Shown: positions 21,538 to 34,119 of the stretch, in pieces
Layout of the letters: every line of letters begins with the position of its first letter
Numbering within the stretch: the first letter of the stretch is position 1
Assembly: GCA_963576565.1 (NCBI GenBank)
Contig: OY755038.1
Location: 139,510,989-139,574,988, forward strand
From: Aspidapion aeneum
Lineage: Eukaryota > Arthropoda > Insecta > Coleoptera > Brentidae
Length of the DNA stretch: 64,000 nt
Direction of reading: 5' to 3'
Notes under the pieces: generated by a model
The model's database searches: none
What the model was told of the DNA's origin: nothing
What the model saw: the letters and a program-made list of their open reading frames with translations, nothing else
Program-made: the position numbers and the translations under genes

Positions 21538-24125
21538 AGCCTAAACAAAGACGAAAAAAGCAAAGACAAAGGACTATGAATATAGCTACATGGAACGTAT
21601 AGGGACTGAATCAAAAGTTGGACATTATTGCAACCGAAGTGCAGAATTGTAAGATCGATATTATTGCACTCACTGAGACAAAAAAGAAAGGAACAGGTAC
21701 GAATAGTGTCGGTAATGTCCATATATTCACTGGAGTCCCAAAAGAAAGAAGAGCAGCCAGAGGGGTATCCTTGTTGATAAAGAAAAATCTAAAGAATAAA
21801 ATTACAGACTACGATTGCATTAGTGAAAACATACTTCGAGTGAACATGAAGATGCTTGGACATAATATAAGCATAGTAGCAGTCTACGCACCATCAGACG
21901 ACGAAAGAGTAGCTACAAAACAAATGTTCTTTGATCAACTTGATGAGACTATCACAAAAATCGGTAATACCAGAGAAATAATTATGCTTGGCGATTTTAA
22001 TAGCCGAACTGGTAGGCAAACCCAGAGCAAAGTGATAGGACCATTTGGAAAGGAAGTAACAAATGATAATGGCTTAAGACTGATGCAATTGTGTGAAACC
22101 CACAACCTAAAAAAAAATATTGGTTTTTTTAAACATAAGGATATTCATCGATATACCTGGATTCAGCCAACAAGAAATCTTAAATGAATTATTGATTATG
22201 CTATAGGTGGACAACACTCGCAATTAAAGTGGTATGATGTGCGAGCACTTCGTGGTGTTTGTATTAGAGAAAGAGTTTGTATTAGAGAAAATGAAAACCT
22301 AGAATGCATCGAAGACAATCAAAAATACAACTTTAGAAGTCTAGAAATCGAAAGTACTCAAAGATTGTATCAGAACCGATTAGATGAAAAATTAATAAAC
22401 ACAAATCACTCATTTGAAGAGATATATACAAACATAATAAAAAGCTTAAAGGAAGCAAGCAACGAAGCTGTTGGGTACCAAGATAATAGAAATAACAGGA
22501 AGATGTGGTGGACGGACAAAATACAGGAAATGGTCAAAGAGAAAAAACGCACATACTTGAAATGGCTCAGTACTAAGGAGCAAAGAGTCCTAGAAATCTA
22601 CAGGGAAACCAGAAGACAGCTAAGAAATTTGATACGCACAGAAAAAAATTAAATGTTCGAGCGCAAGTGCCACGACATAAACACACACGTAGGAGGTAGG
22701 CAAAGTTCTGAAGTATGGAAATTCATTTCTACAGTAAAAAACCCAACAAAAGAAAAAGTTAACATCCAGATAATCAAACCAGAACAATGGACAGAACACT
22801 ACAAGGGACTGCTGCAGGAGACGAGACCCGAATATCTGGCAGCTTCTTCGAGAAGAGACATAGAAGTACATGGAGAGGAAGTAATCATCGAAAAAGAAAT
22901 GATAAAGAATAATATTAAAAAACAAATCCGGAAAAGCTAGCGGACCTGGGGGAATATATGCTGAAATGCTTAAATATGGATCAGAGAAACTACTCGAAAA
23001 TCTCACATATATTATTAATTAATGCATAAACGGCCATCCAGTACCTAATGATTGGAAAATTGCATTCATATCCTCAATGCATAAAAAAGGAAACAAGCTG
23101 GATTGCAATAATTACAGAGGAATTTCAGTAACTAGTACTCTTAGTAGATTGTACGGTAGGATTTTTAGAGATCTAATAGAGAATGATTTTCATGAACAAG
23201 AAGAAGAAGAGCAAAGTGGGTTTCGCGCAGGCAGATCTTGTAGTGATAATGTTTTTTGTCTTAATAAGTAATTGAGAAAAGGAGCGCCAGAAATATAGAG
23301 ACTCATGTTACCTTTGTGGACCTACAAAAAGCATATGATACCGTTCCAGTAGAAAAATTATGGACAGTTTTAGAGCAAACTAATATCAATCATACATACA
23401 CAAAAGCGATAAAAGAACTATACAAAGGGTCAAAATCTAAAATTAAAATTGGAAATCGACTTTCAAAAGAATTCCTGGTAACAAAAGGCTTAAGACAGGG
23501 ATGTTGTATCTCTCCAACTCTTTTTAAAATATATATCGCAGTAGCTCTAACAAACTGGAAACGTAGAGTGCACGGCATGGGAATACAACTTAACGACCGA
23601 TTTACCATATACACACTACTGTTTGCTGACGACCAAGTAATTGTGGCTAATGATAAAGAAGAGATGGAGTATATGATGAAAAAGTTAACAGAAGAATACC
23701 AAAAGTGGGGACTAACAATGAACGTGGACAAGACACAGTACTTATGTAATGGAAACGAATCCAGTGAGTACCACATGAGTACTAGAAAATGGACAAATAA
23801 TATCTCCATGCAATGAGTATGTATACTTGGGTGTCACATTTGATAAGACAGGAACATACTGTAAAGAATTGGAAAAAAGAATAGTAAAAGCAAAAAAAGT
23901 TATTGGATGTCTTAACAGTATTTTATGGAGCAGAGAGATAAAAAAAGAATGTAAAATTTAACATATATGAAAAAGAGCGTCCTAAACTAGAATGGCAACA
24001 GTCAATCCAAAGATCAATGAGTCAAAAGAATCTGACATAGGATGATTGTCAGGATCGAGGGAGGTGGAGAATAGGCGTCGGACGATGTAGAAAAACGTTC
24101 TAAACCGACATAGTAGTAGTAGTAG
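21538..24125 (+). mobile_element. RTE-A, non-LTR retrotransposon with TSD
   Basis: A perfect 13-bp direct repeat TAATGTCAGTGTT flanks it (21525-21537 and 24126-24138). The 3' end is a TAG-type microsatellite after AACGTTCTAAACCGACA, as expected for RTE. At 2.6 kb it is shorter than a typical RTE (about 3.2 kb), chiefly because the C-terminal coding part is deleted. It lies within LINE-B in the opposite orientation, so it is the younger of the two. Confidence 0.93.
21576..24110 (+). pseudogene. RTE-A endonuclease / reverse transcriptase ORF (broken)
   Basis: The ORF starts MNIATWNV at 21576 and meets a TAG at codon 9. The endonuclease follows (KIDIIALTETKKKG, ILRVNMKMLGHNISIVAVYAP, IIMLGDFNSRTG, and RYTWIQPTRNL with IDYAIG after a stop). 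RT motifs are FISSMHKKGNKLDCNNYRGI, FVDLQKAYDTVPVEKLW, TKGLRQGCCISPTLF and LFADDQVIVAND with the catalytic DD. Stops or frame changes occur near 22185, 22650, 22940, 23270 and 23815. The RTE signature tail is reduced to NRRRWRIGVG-like remnants because of a deletion near 23955. Confidence 0.9.
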
Positions 24126-24139
24126 TAATGTCAGTGTTG

Positions 24140-24706
24140 TGGTTTTGTTTACTCTTGCTTTGCTCACTGATAACATGTTCATTACAGGTATCGTTTGATT
24201 TATTTATATTAACTAGAGTCTTTTTCCCCTTTCATTCCTTACATGATTCCCTTAGGTGGTTCCTTTTCATAGTTCATATTTTTCGTTTGTAAGTTCTTAA
24301 TATTTTCTGCCAATTTTGCCTTCATCGCCTTCAACTCGTCAATTTCTCGTTGATTGAGATTTGGGACCGAATTTCGCTTTTTCAGTCTTGTTGAAAGCCC
24401 TAAAACTTCTTTCTTTAGATTATTTATTTCACTATCTTTTATGTTTATTATTTCTTTTATATTGGAAGTTTCTCTGCTAGATTTTAATTCTTGAGAAATC
24501 GCAAATGCTTCACATTTTAAGTTATTCTTCCAAGAATCCAGTCTCTAATTGCTGCCTTTTAAATCATTTAGCATTAAATTCTGTTGCTCACACTGAGTTT
24601 TAAATTCCTCTATTTTTTGTTGATTCAGATAGTTTTCTATTTTCCCAAGTATATATATATGCCTCTACTATTTTCTCTTGGTTTATTTTGATCGTGATAT
24701 CTTCTT
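24140..24706 (-). pseudogene. LINE-B ORF1 coiled-coil part
   Basis: In one minus-strand frame nearly the whole stretch can be read as heptad-rich sequence, for example KIEEFKTQCEQQNLMLNDLK, KEIINIKDSEINNLKKEVL and REIDELKAMKAKLAENIKNL. It has one stop near 24548 and a stop after KEPPKGIM near 24245. Long coiled coils are usual in ORF1 of CR1-like LINEs. The first ~60 bases (ITIKINQEKIVEAYIY) could alternatively belong to RTE-B, whose RT would contain a similar segment. I favour ORF1 because the heptads continue without a break. Confidence 0.55.
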
Positions 24707-24715
24707 TTTTTTTTA

Positions 24716-27700
24716 CGGGTGTGCGCACTTGCAAGAAGATCCCTATCACGCTCGAGAAGCGGCAAGTGCGCGGAAATGTTGGTGTGTGTTGGTTTTGAAA
24801 CGGTTCAGGTTGTAACCTGCAGGGAAAACTGTCGCAGGGAGTTTATTCCACAGCGATGCTGTTCTCCAGAGATATGAATTCTGATATAATGAGGTTCTTG
24901 GTGCCTCTATTTTGACAATAAATTGATGGTTACCGTCTGTTTGACGTGTTCGCCTAGTAGGTGCTACTCCCGGGGGGATCATACGTGCCAACTCTTCAGA
25001 GCATTTTCCGTGATAATACCTGTAGAAGAGAGATAGATCGCCCACAGTTCTTCGATGTTCGAGACTATCCAAGCTACGGGTAAGTGCGGGGTCATTGATC
25101 AGCTTGATAGCTCGTTTTTGCACGGTGTTCAAAAGCATTAAGGTATGTTTGGGTGCCGCACTCCATATATGTGAGCAGTACTCCATAGTTGGTCGAATCT
25201 GGGCTTTGTAGAGTGTCAGCAGTTGGCTTGGTGTATACAGATGTCTTGTACGAAATAGCACCCCAAGCTTTTGGGACGCCCTTTTAGCTATATCTGCCAC
25301 GTGACTGTGCCAAGACATGTTGGTCTCTGCAGTGACTCCTAAGATGTTCAACTGGCTCTGCAATGCGACAGCACTTACAGATAGCATGATGTTTGGCTCA
25401 CCGGTGCTGGTCTTTTTTGAAAACAGGGCTGCTTGGGTTTTCTGCGCGTTGAACTGTACAAGGTTTTTGTTGCCCCAGTCCTCTATTATCTCCAAGTCGT
25501 TATTTATCTGTGATATTTCAGTTAGTCTAAGGTAATGGAATTCACGTGCGGAGAGACATGTGGGTGGTATGACTGAGGAGACTACATTGCCATCATCTGC
25601 AAAGCAATAAAGTGGATTTACTGTTTTATCTATGAGGTCATTTATGTAAATCAGAAAAAGTGTTGGCGAAAGGATTGCTCCCTGTGGCACACCAGCATTT
25701 ATTTGGTAAGAGTTGGAGTTCCGGCCATCCAGTGCAACATAAATGGATCTATCCTTAAGGTAACTTTCAAACCAAGTGCAAAGTCTCGGCGACAATCCCG
25801 TGGCTTTGAGCTTGTTGAGCAGATTTTCATGCCTGACTTTATCGAATGCTTTAGATATATTTAAGGCAATTGTTTTTGTTTCACCTCACAACTCAATCGC
25901 TTTTTGCCATAAGTGAGTGACGTATGTAAGTAAATCACCAGTTGACCTATATTTTCGAAATCCGTATTGCTTGTCGTTGATAATTTTGTACTTTTCCAAG
26001 TACTTGGTTAGGTGATTGTTCACAACTCTTTCCATTACTTTTGATATCACCGGAAGTAGAGCAATTAGTCTATAATTTAACGGATCTGTCTTTTTTCCTT
26101 TCTTTGGAATGGGTTGTACTGCGGCAGACTTCCATGATGATGGATATACTCCTTGCCTATAAGAAAAATTGAATAATGTTGCGAAAGTTGGGGTGAGTTC
26201 GCTAGCACAATTTTTGAGTACTATCGCGGGAATGCCATCTGGACCCATTGCTTTGTTTGTATCCAACTTTTTAAGGGATTTTCATATTTCTCTGTGACAA
26301 AAGGGTACCTCTGGCATACTGTGGGAAACCCTTTCAATGAACGGTGGAGTTTTTCCATTTGGCACTGTTAGGTTTGAGTCGGAGGAAAAGATTTTGGCCA
26401 GCATATTGGCTTTTTCCTCTGATGTTGTAGCTAAGTGAGTATTTTTACCTGTAAGTGGTGGTATGGATGACTTGGTGAAGTTTGATCCAACGGCTTTTGC
26501 AAGAGACCAAAAGGACCTAGAAGTATTTGGACAATTCAGCAACCTGTTTTTTATTCTTTGATTGTATGTTTCTTTGGCGGCGTCAATAGTAATTTTGCAA
26601 CTATTTCTGGCTTCTATAAGTTCTGTGTGGTTTTGAGCGGTTTGTTGTCGTTTCCAAAGGTTATATGCTCTGTGTTTTTTCTGCACAGCCGTTTGACACT
26701 GGCTGTTGAACCAAGGTTTTGCATTAGCTCTGCGTTTTGTTGTATGTGGGATATATGCATCCATTCCAGATAAGATTACTTTTGTTATTTCATTACAGCA
26801 AATAGTGGGATCAGCTGTTTTAAAGCAAACCTCTTGCCATGGAAAATCCAGGTAAAACTGTTTAAGTTCATTTTTGCCGATTTATAGTGCCACATTTTAC
26901 GAGGAAGTGATTGTTGGCTTGGCGGTACGAACATTTCGCACTTTGTTCTTATAAGTTTATAATCGAATGAACCAAGTGGGGGATCTACTTGAATTGTGTA
27001 CAAGTCAGGATTTGTAGTTAGGAACAAGTCTAAAAGCGCTGCAAATTCACCCCTTTCTGAGATACGGGTAGGTTCATCGACAAGCTGCGTTAGACCACAA
27101 CTTATGGCAAAAGCTTCTGCTTCCCTGCCTTCATTATCTGTTTTGTTGTGGTGTTTTAGCCAGGGTATATTGTGGACGTTGAAATCGCCTAAAAAAACAA
27201 TTTCCGCATGTGGATAGTTAGACTGTATGCTATCACAGTTTTCGGATAATGTCGCATAAACGTTTTGATACTCGGTGTTACTTGGCGGTCGGTAGAGGCA
27301 GCAAATGAACTTGGTCAATGACTTTGAGGTGAATTTCAGCCATATGATATCGAGGTTCGCTGGTTCTAGCTTCTCCTCTCGATGACATGAAAGGTCATTT
27401 TTAATGTACACACAGATCCCAAAATTATGTCGAAATCGGTGGTGTAGGTCATAGCCGGGATAAAGATAGTTCACAATAGGTGTTGCAGAACTGATTTTAG
27501 TTTCAGTGAGAACAAGGATGTCAGGTCTTTGTTCTTCAAGATGTTGGTGAACTGAATTCATGTTGGTACTTAATCCTCTTATATTGCTAAAATCAATTCT
27601 GAGTTGAGTTTTTGGTCTTTTAATATCTTTGCATGAAGGACCCCCAGGATCACACGACGCCCGGAGATCCGAGTGGTCGGGTATTTTACCTCCGGAATAT

Positions 27701-27837
27701 TTTGATCCTGGAGGCGCCATCATGCTATCTGTTACTCATTGTTGGAACCGGACTGCCAGCGCAGTAGCGGAACGTGGTGATACCACTTAGCGCTACTCAC
27801 TTGGCATGGTGGTATCTCACCGGTCGACGCCCAATGA
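24716..27837 (-). mobile_element. LINE-C, Jockey/I-group non-LTR retrotransposon
   Basis: The element is nearly complete over ORF2, with a 5' GC-rich leader (about 27725-27837) and a 3' end in a run of about ten A at 24707-24715 (T on the + strand). It is the best preserved LINE in the window, with four long open pieces in order. I could not find a matching target-site duplication at its ends. Next to its 5' end the sequence GTAAAAAGCGT occurs twice in tandem. Confidence 0.88.
24746..27723 (-). pseudogene. LINE-C ORF2 endonuclease / RT (few breaks)
   Basis: Endonuclease: LRIDFSNIRGLSTNMNSVH, PDILVLTETKISS, ICCLYRPPSNTEYQ, EIVFLGDFNVHNIPWL and a changed SFDYKLI where SDH is expected. RT: NKAMGPDGIPAIVLKN, AAVQPIPKKGKKTDPLNYR, ISKVMERVVNNHL, INAGVPQGAILSPTLFLIYI and CFADDGNVV with catalytic DD. 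The C-terminus has WNKLPATVFPAGYNLNRFK and ends FRALAASRA. Breaks lie near 26775, 26275 and 25840-25885. The lost SDH histidine would disable target nicking. ORF1 is not seen upstream. Confidence 0.88.
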
Positions 27838-27849
27838 GTAAAAAGCGTA

Positions 27850-28785
27850 TAAGCGTAAAAAGCGTTGTGTTTGTTATGATTTTAGTTTTAGTGTAGTTCA
27901 TACTTAAGCCTATATTTTTAGCTTCTGTATACAGTTCTTTCAACATTTTTATTAGTTCTTCTGTTTTATCTGTTATAAAGGCGATATCATCAGCATATCT
28001 TAGGTGGTTCGAGTATTGTCCGTTTACTTTGATGCCTATTTCTTCCCAATCTACGTTTTTAAAATATTTTCTAGGTCCTGGTTAAATAGTTTAGGGGATA
28101 TTGTGTCACCCTTGCTGACACCTCTTCTTATGCGGATTGGCTTGGTTCCTTCGTTAATTTTGATTGATGTTGTTGCTTCGCTATATATATTGGCTAATAA
28201 ATCTGTGTCTCTGTGATCTATTCAGCTAATAACTAAAGATGTTTTTACTGCCTTGTGCTCAATGCTATCGAAAGCTTTTTCAAAATCTATAAACGCAATA
28301 TATAGTGGAATGTTGTATTTGTTGGCTCGTTCTATTAGGATTTTCATGATTTAGATGATTAGCTGTACTGAAACTTTTTCTGAAGCCTGCTTGTTCTTTT
28401 GATTGATATCGGTCAAATTTTGTTAATAGCATATCTGTTAATATTTTCGTGAAAAGCTTATAGCTTACATTGAGGAGTATTATAGGTCGATAGTTTTTTA
28501 GGTCTGCTCTATCGCCTTTCTTGTGTAGAATAATGATTATGGATTCTTTCCAGTTGTTTGGGATTATTGTTTATTTTAGTATTTTATTGAGGAGAATATG
28601 GAGGGTATTAACTAACAGTTTTACTACCTTACTTTAGCATCTCCATCTTTTCCAGGTTATTTGTTATTTTTCATTTTCTTTAATGCTCTCTTTATTTCCG
28701 CTTTGCTTATTTCAGGTTGTAGCTTTGAGTTTATGTTCTTTATTTTTGTTTGGGTGTTTTCATGGTTTCTCGCGTTCGTTTTTTT
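27850..28785 (-). mobile_element. RTE-B fragment (RT region only)
   Basis: The minus strand shows RTE-type RT in pieces: ISKAEIKRALKKMKNNK with KDG after a stop (28650-28760), IAFIDFEKAFDSIEHKAV (28230-28310), RIRRGVSKGDTISPKLFN (28085-28145) and NHLRYADDIAFITDKTEELI (27955-28015, catalytic DD). Several stops and frame changes are present. The endonuclease and 3' end are missing. Its left end abuts the 5' end of LINE-C, so LINE-C may have inserted into it. Confidence 0.82.
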
Positions 28786-31073
28786 AGAATATACGAACAC
28801 AAATATAGCATATAAGACAGGATAATGAGGGTAAAACAACAAACATATCATGCGCACCAAAATTAAAACCATTTTAATTTTTTTTTTCAAATTAAAGCAC
28901 ATCGACCACAAAGGGTTATAAGCACCCGATAATAGTCATAGTATTTTATATACATTGTAATAACTTCCAGTCTTTTAAAAACGCAAGCACACTGTTTGTA
29001 TTTTCTTTTTTGTTATTAAGTAAAACACTGATTTTTCCAGACAGTTTATGTTTTTGTCTTTCGTTTATATACGCTACGCAATCGCTTTATTGTAATAATT
29101 TCTCAACACTGTGCATATGCGGGGATTTGGTCAAGAACGACCATGGTTTAGTTGAATGTGAAAGAAATTTTTTAAGGTTTGTTCATATACTAAATAAGTT
29201 AATACTACCTTGCTCTGAGGACCAGCCCGTAAATTAACTTATGGTTTAGTTGATTGTTTAATTGCACGTAACTTAAAGTTTGAGATTTTTCAATTATCTT
29301 GCCAGATGGTTAACACTTTAGATTTAATAAATGTTTTAAAATCACTGCATACTATTTCATTAGTAGAAAGAGCGCATCAGTAGATGTACAAATCCTTTTA
29401 AAAGAAAATAATTATCATAAAAGAAGAACTCGAGAAGTACTTCTAGTCAAAAAAGACCCCAACGTAATAATTTTAGATCAGATACGGAAAACCTAAGTAA
29501 TGTTTAACAAAACTTAATTATGCAAAATAAAACTAAAAGAAAAACTAATTAAAAAAATTAATATCTATATATAGAAAAATAATTAAAAAATCAATAAATT
29601 GCTTACCAATGCAGTATAAAATGGTCAAACCAAAAAAAATCATGTATATTTTTAAAAATATTAAAATTTTACCCATTCGTTTAAATCTAAAACAAACTTG
29701 CAAACTACTACACCGCTGCAAATTAATATTGCAAAAATTGTAAAAATATTTAGCAATAAAATTAAAGATGTAAATAATGGTGAGACAAAATATACTAAAA
29801 TGGTAAGCAAAAAAAAGTTAGGGCTAAATCCTATATTTTAAATTAATAAAAATAGTAAATTTTGAATTTTTTTTCATACTGCGAAATATTAAATCCATTA
29901 TATGTTTTTTTTGCCGAAAATTCCGCTTTGCTATTTGATATTAAAGTTTAATTAAAAATAATTTTTACTATGTACTATGTTTTTTTTTCTCATTTATTAT
30001 TGTTTTGTCTAAAAAAATATATAAAAATTTTAAGTGTAGTCTAGATGATGGTCGAATAAACTGAAACGTAACAATTTAAAAGGAGATGTTATTTATTGAC
30101 CGATTTCCAGGATCTAAAATAACTTTTAACTTAACAATTTAAACGGTCAGGAATATTTTTTAAATAGGTGGCTTAAGGTTAAACAGCTCGTCATCAGCTC
30201 CCAACCTGACTGATTTAAAGTAAGCACATAAGTATCAAATTCGAAACTAAAAAAAATCAACATAGCGGATTAATTATTGTGAAACTTTTAAAGTCGCTGA
30301 TTATGATTTTTAACATAAACTTAAAAAATAGTAAATCTGAAATCGCCGATTTTCTTATTTATAAACTGATGTGCGTCAAATTTAAAATTTTGTGGTCACT
30401 TAATACAATTTTTTGCTCAAACTTAAAAAAAATCTTTATCCAAAATGACGGACTTTTTCCTTTATGAACCGCTTAATACAATTTTTTACTCAACTTAAAA
30501 AAAAATCTTTATCCAAAATTTATATCAATCGGAACTTTGCGGTGCTTAGTCTTCCGGATTTTGATTTTTGCATCAAACAAAAAAAAATCGAAGTGGCGGA
30601 TTTATGACTTAATTGGTCTAAAACTAAGTACTTCAAGTTTTTTCGGATTACTGGGGTAACCATACTACAGAGTTAAAAAAAGGAGGAGTTTGACATGAGA
30701 TAAAAATTAAACTAAAAACTGGAAAATAAAAATGGGTTAAAAAATAGTTTTATTTTTAGTAATCGATTGTTCCAAAAACTAGAAAATAAGACGCAAACCT
30801 GACTTTAAGCAGACTAAAATAAAAGCGTAGGGGGTAAAATAAACCTGTATAATGACTGTATTTTCTTAAATAAAAATAAGTTATCTAAAATCGTGTTTCC
30901 AAGAACCTGGCGAAAGATTTAAATGCGTTTTTATTTTAGCGTCTTTATTATTTTCTAGATTTTGGTGCAGCCGATTATTTAAAATAAATTGTTTAACTGA
31001 AATGTTTTTTACCTATTTTTATTAGGTATATCGTATAGGCTCTAACGCAATCATTTTTTTATTATTATTTTAG
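28786..31073 (+). other. AT-rich intron sequence before DNAJC13 exon
   Basis: No gene or recognisable transposon was found. A direct duplication at about 30399-30449 and 30471-30521 shares AATACAATTTTTTNCTC and AATCTTTATCCAAAAT. The last 35 bases before the exon have the features of a 3' splice site: a CTAAC branch-like sequence near 31042 and a T-rich tract ending in TTTTAG. Confidence 0.7.
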
Positions 31074-31228
31074 AATACATCTTCAGCTATTATGAAGAAA
31101 AGCATATTAGGAAAGCTTTTACCAGAAGCGATGGTAAACTATTTGGAAAATCATGGTTCAGAAAAGTTTGCTCAAATATTTTTAGGTGAATTCGATACAC
31201 CAGAAGCCATCTGGAATTCTCAAATGAG
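31074..31228 (+). CDS. DNAJC13: DNAJC13 / Rme-8 internal exon
   Basis: The exon encodes about 51 residues including [20 protein letters not shown] and [20 protein letters not shown]. This is a very conserved stretch of DNAJC13 (RME-8), an endosome-bound J-domain protein that recruits Hsc70 and works with the retromer and WASH machinery in endosomal sorting. It lies between TTTTAG and GTAAGC, has length 155 and starts in phase 0. It leaves AG of a split Arg codon, completed by the first base of the exon at 35055. There are no stops. The protein is about 2,200 residues in animals, so most of the gene is outside the window. Function is inferred from family resemblance recognised by eye. Confidence 0.93.
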
Positions 31229-32699
31229 GTAAGCTACAGTTTTTGTGTGCTAAGTATTGAAGACTTTTAGGAATTTTATTTTACTTGTCGATTCGGCCTT
31301 TCTAATAATCGTTATTAATTTTTAAAATTTATCTGAAATCTATTTTCTAAACTTAACTTTAGTTACTTTAGGAATATCGTGACAGCACCTTACTGCTAAA
31401 AAAATCAATTTGTGAATCTTGCTGTTTTATATTATACAATGTGGGCTATTTAAAAGGGTTGACCCTGATTTCTTAAAAAACTGAAAGGTATTAGAAGAAA
31501 CGCTTAATAAAACACGTCGATTTTGTTTGTAAGGGGGACACATTTTGGCTATTTTGAAATCTGCGCAAATTGCTTGCCCTTCGAGGAGTACATTTTACCT
31601 CTATATATTGTAACGTGTCATTTTTGCGTTTAAGGCAACGTTACATATTTGTTTATTTAGGTAAATAATCAAGGCTCTTCGACTCGTCTTTCTGTACACA
31701 AATTAAGGGTATTTTATAGAGCTAGGTTTGGAGGTTATATAGTGTCTAGGAAATTACCTTAAAAGGAGGCATTCCATCGAATTACTGTGGACACTGCGCA
31801 CATCGCATTGTCTGGACATCGTGGTTGGAATTTGGGATCACAGGTTTCGGGAAAATCACAAAAACTTTTGATTATTTTGTTTATCTGTGAAATTTCATAA
31901 TTTTCTTTGACGTTCACGAAGATAAACAGCTGTTCCGCTGGGGAATGGCGGCGTTGCCGCATCACAAATGGTTTCAGTAACAGGAAGGAAACATTTAGAT
32001 GAACATTTCATTCGCTTATGTTTATTTTCGAGGATATTGGGAAAATAATTTTTCTTCCGAACCTCATATCCTCCACGGATTAGCTAGTTTTGATAGCACG
32101 AAAACATAGTTAGGTCCACGGTTTGACCAGGAACAACCGAGGCTCCACCCCTTTGATATCTTTATTAATTTGATAAGGAGAAGATAAAATAAATATGAGT
32201 TATGCACTTTTGTAAATTGGAGATAAACGAGGGATAAAACCAGGACTAAGAGAATAAACAAAATCGTATTTTTATATTATATAAATTTAGATATAATCAT
32301 AGTTAAATAAAGTTAATAACTAAGTCAGTCGGATTGAAGGGTTGTGTAGGGCTGGATAGTGATGAACAAACTTAACATCTGAGCACTCTTGTGCCGAGTT
32401 TGAGCAGTAGTTCAGTGTGTATTTTTAGGTTCAAGTTCAGAAACAACTTTATTAATGTAACCGTATGAATCTTAGATAAAACATATATAAAGAGCAAAGG
32501 AAACTTTTGACGAAAACTGCAACTAAAATACAACTAAATTCTACACTTAGTATAGCTTTACCCATATGGGAATTGGTTGAATGTTCGAATATTCCTGGGT
32601 TTGCTGCATGCTCTGATCTCCAGTAATTGATTTTACAGTTGATCGTTTCAATGCTGAGCTTCTTATAGTCCTGCTGGTTATTTTCCTCCTACTTGCTAT

Positions 32700-33520
32700 G
32701 TCGGCAGGGGTGCGGTAGGCAAATGTTCGGTCTATGTATGGAGGGTGTCTCGATGTCCTTGTTATAAAAATTTCAACCGTGGAAATAGATCCGACAACAC
32801 CTCAATGCGCGTTTTACGTATTTTCAATGTCCCCTTGGTCGATGCTGCCCCCTATATACCGGTACGAAAGTATTGGTGTGTTTCCTCATTGGTTAGTTTG
32901 AAAACCGCGGGTTTTTCCTCCAGTTTCGCGAACCGCATTTAGTGATTTTTTGGTGGGGGCGTTTTTTTATAAATAGGTTTGCATCCTTATTTGAATTTAA
33001 CCGGGAAAATTAGGTTGGTACTGTGCGTTTTACTGTCCCCACCACATTTACGAAGCGGTTTCCGGCGGCTTCATTTTTTTTGTGTTCTCGACGGAGTGCC
33101 TTGTCTCTTTCCTAACGAATCTTGGCTGGGCTGGTGGCCGTCTGTTGGTGCCGCCATTGTTTTTGGTGGTTATTGGCACTGCAGTAGTTGCGGATTATAC
33201 CAAAGACGGTTTACTGTGAGCCGTCGTGTTTAGGCGAAATCTAGAGTGACGCTCACACCCTTTGAAGGGGATTTAAGTCGGCCTACGCCATTTCTACGGG
33301 AAATAAGAGCAGTGCCCTGTCCATTCCATCGACAGCTGTGCTGGACGATGGTGTGAAGCCGGGTGTACCCTTGTAACCCTGGGAAAGGGTTCTACGCTCG
33401 GGCAAGGATCCCACAACCTTTTGACCACCATGTGCTGCCCTAGCACCATGTGCTAAGCAAGCACGAGGGGAGGCGCGGGCAGAACCAGGACCAGAGTAGC
33501 AGTGAGGAATGGCGGAGTAC
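32700..33520. other. GC-rich block in the DNAJC13 intron, unidentified
   Basis: The block stands out from its AT-rich surroundings and has a TATATA-like run near 32852. A minus-strand frame at 33283-33582 includes PERRTLSQGYKGTPGFTPSS. I do not recognise a family. It could be the 5' region or LTR of an element absent from the rest of the window. Confidence 0.35.
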
Positions 33521-34028
33521 ATCACTTCCAGGTTTACAAAATAAAACACACATAAAATAATCAAGGACCAAGGTAGGAGCAAGCTTCAGATATAATCTTT
33601 CACATAAATCCTCAATATAATTTAGACATAATCTTTTCATATAAATTTTTAATATAATTTAGACCTAATCTTTTCATATATAATTTTTCACAGTATAATT
33701 TCAACATTGCTTGTAAACGCAAGGTAACGGTATGACGTCATAACCACAATTTTGCGGCGTATTTACTAAGTTGACTTGTTTTCCTTCATTTCATTTATTT
33801 AAGACAATTTCTCTGTCAAACTTAAAGCGCCTTGCTACTTTGGCCCGAACTTGTTTAATTTTTTTTGCATATTTCATGTCTCCAGTATTTTTTTTAGCTT
33901 TACCTTTAAAATAAACAAGATGAACTAAATCTTTGTGTTATTTGTACAATCCAACGTGAACCAACTTTGCAGAGACAAAAGAGAGATGAGGTTATATTTT
34001 TTTGCGGTTTCTTTACATTGTTTTACCT

Positions 34029-34119
34029 CATGGGGTGGATCTCGGACCGGGTTGCTGTCTGTCTCATTCTACCTAACGTAGAATGATGACAGCAGATATT
34101 TGGTCCAGATCTCCCCTAT
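34029..34119. repeat. Imperfect palindrome, about 90 bp
   Basis: CATGGGGTGGATCT at the left is answered by the complement GATCTCCCCTATG at the right. Inside, GGACC/GGTCC and a TCATTCTAC arm against GTAGAATGA close around CTAAC. The whole could form a hairpin or be a very short MITE. No clear target duplication was found. Confidence 0.6.

Larger units (their letters stand above)
18991..24706 (-). mobile_element. LINE-B, CR1-like non-LTR retrotransposon, split by RTE-A
   Basis: The minus strand carries ORF1 (24140-24706), then after the RTE-A insertion further N-terminal sequence (20800-21520), endonuclease and RT. It stops just after the catalytic FADD motif at 18990. LINEs normally lose their 5' ends, so a missing 3' end points to later breakage by the Gypsy-1 copy on its left. 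The right end meets the poly(A) of LINE-C at about 24707-24715. Confidence 0.75.

Noticed and set aside
24640..24706. RTE-B continuing on the left of LINE-C
   Set aside because: ITIKINQEKIVEAYIY resembles the RTE segment after the YADD motif, but the frame runs on into a coiled coil and no target duplication joins the two sides. Left as LINE-B ORF1 with the alternative stated.
31759..31965. 68-codon minus-strand frame with several cysteines
   Set aside because: No family recognised and no splice or start signals that single it out; it may be a TE remnant.
33283..33582. 99-codon minus-strand frame in the GC-rich island
   Set aside because: No recognisable domain, and its first part is hydrophobic AT-derived sequence. 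No support as a gene.
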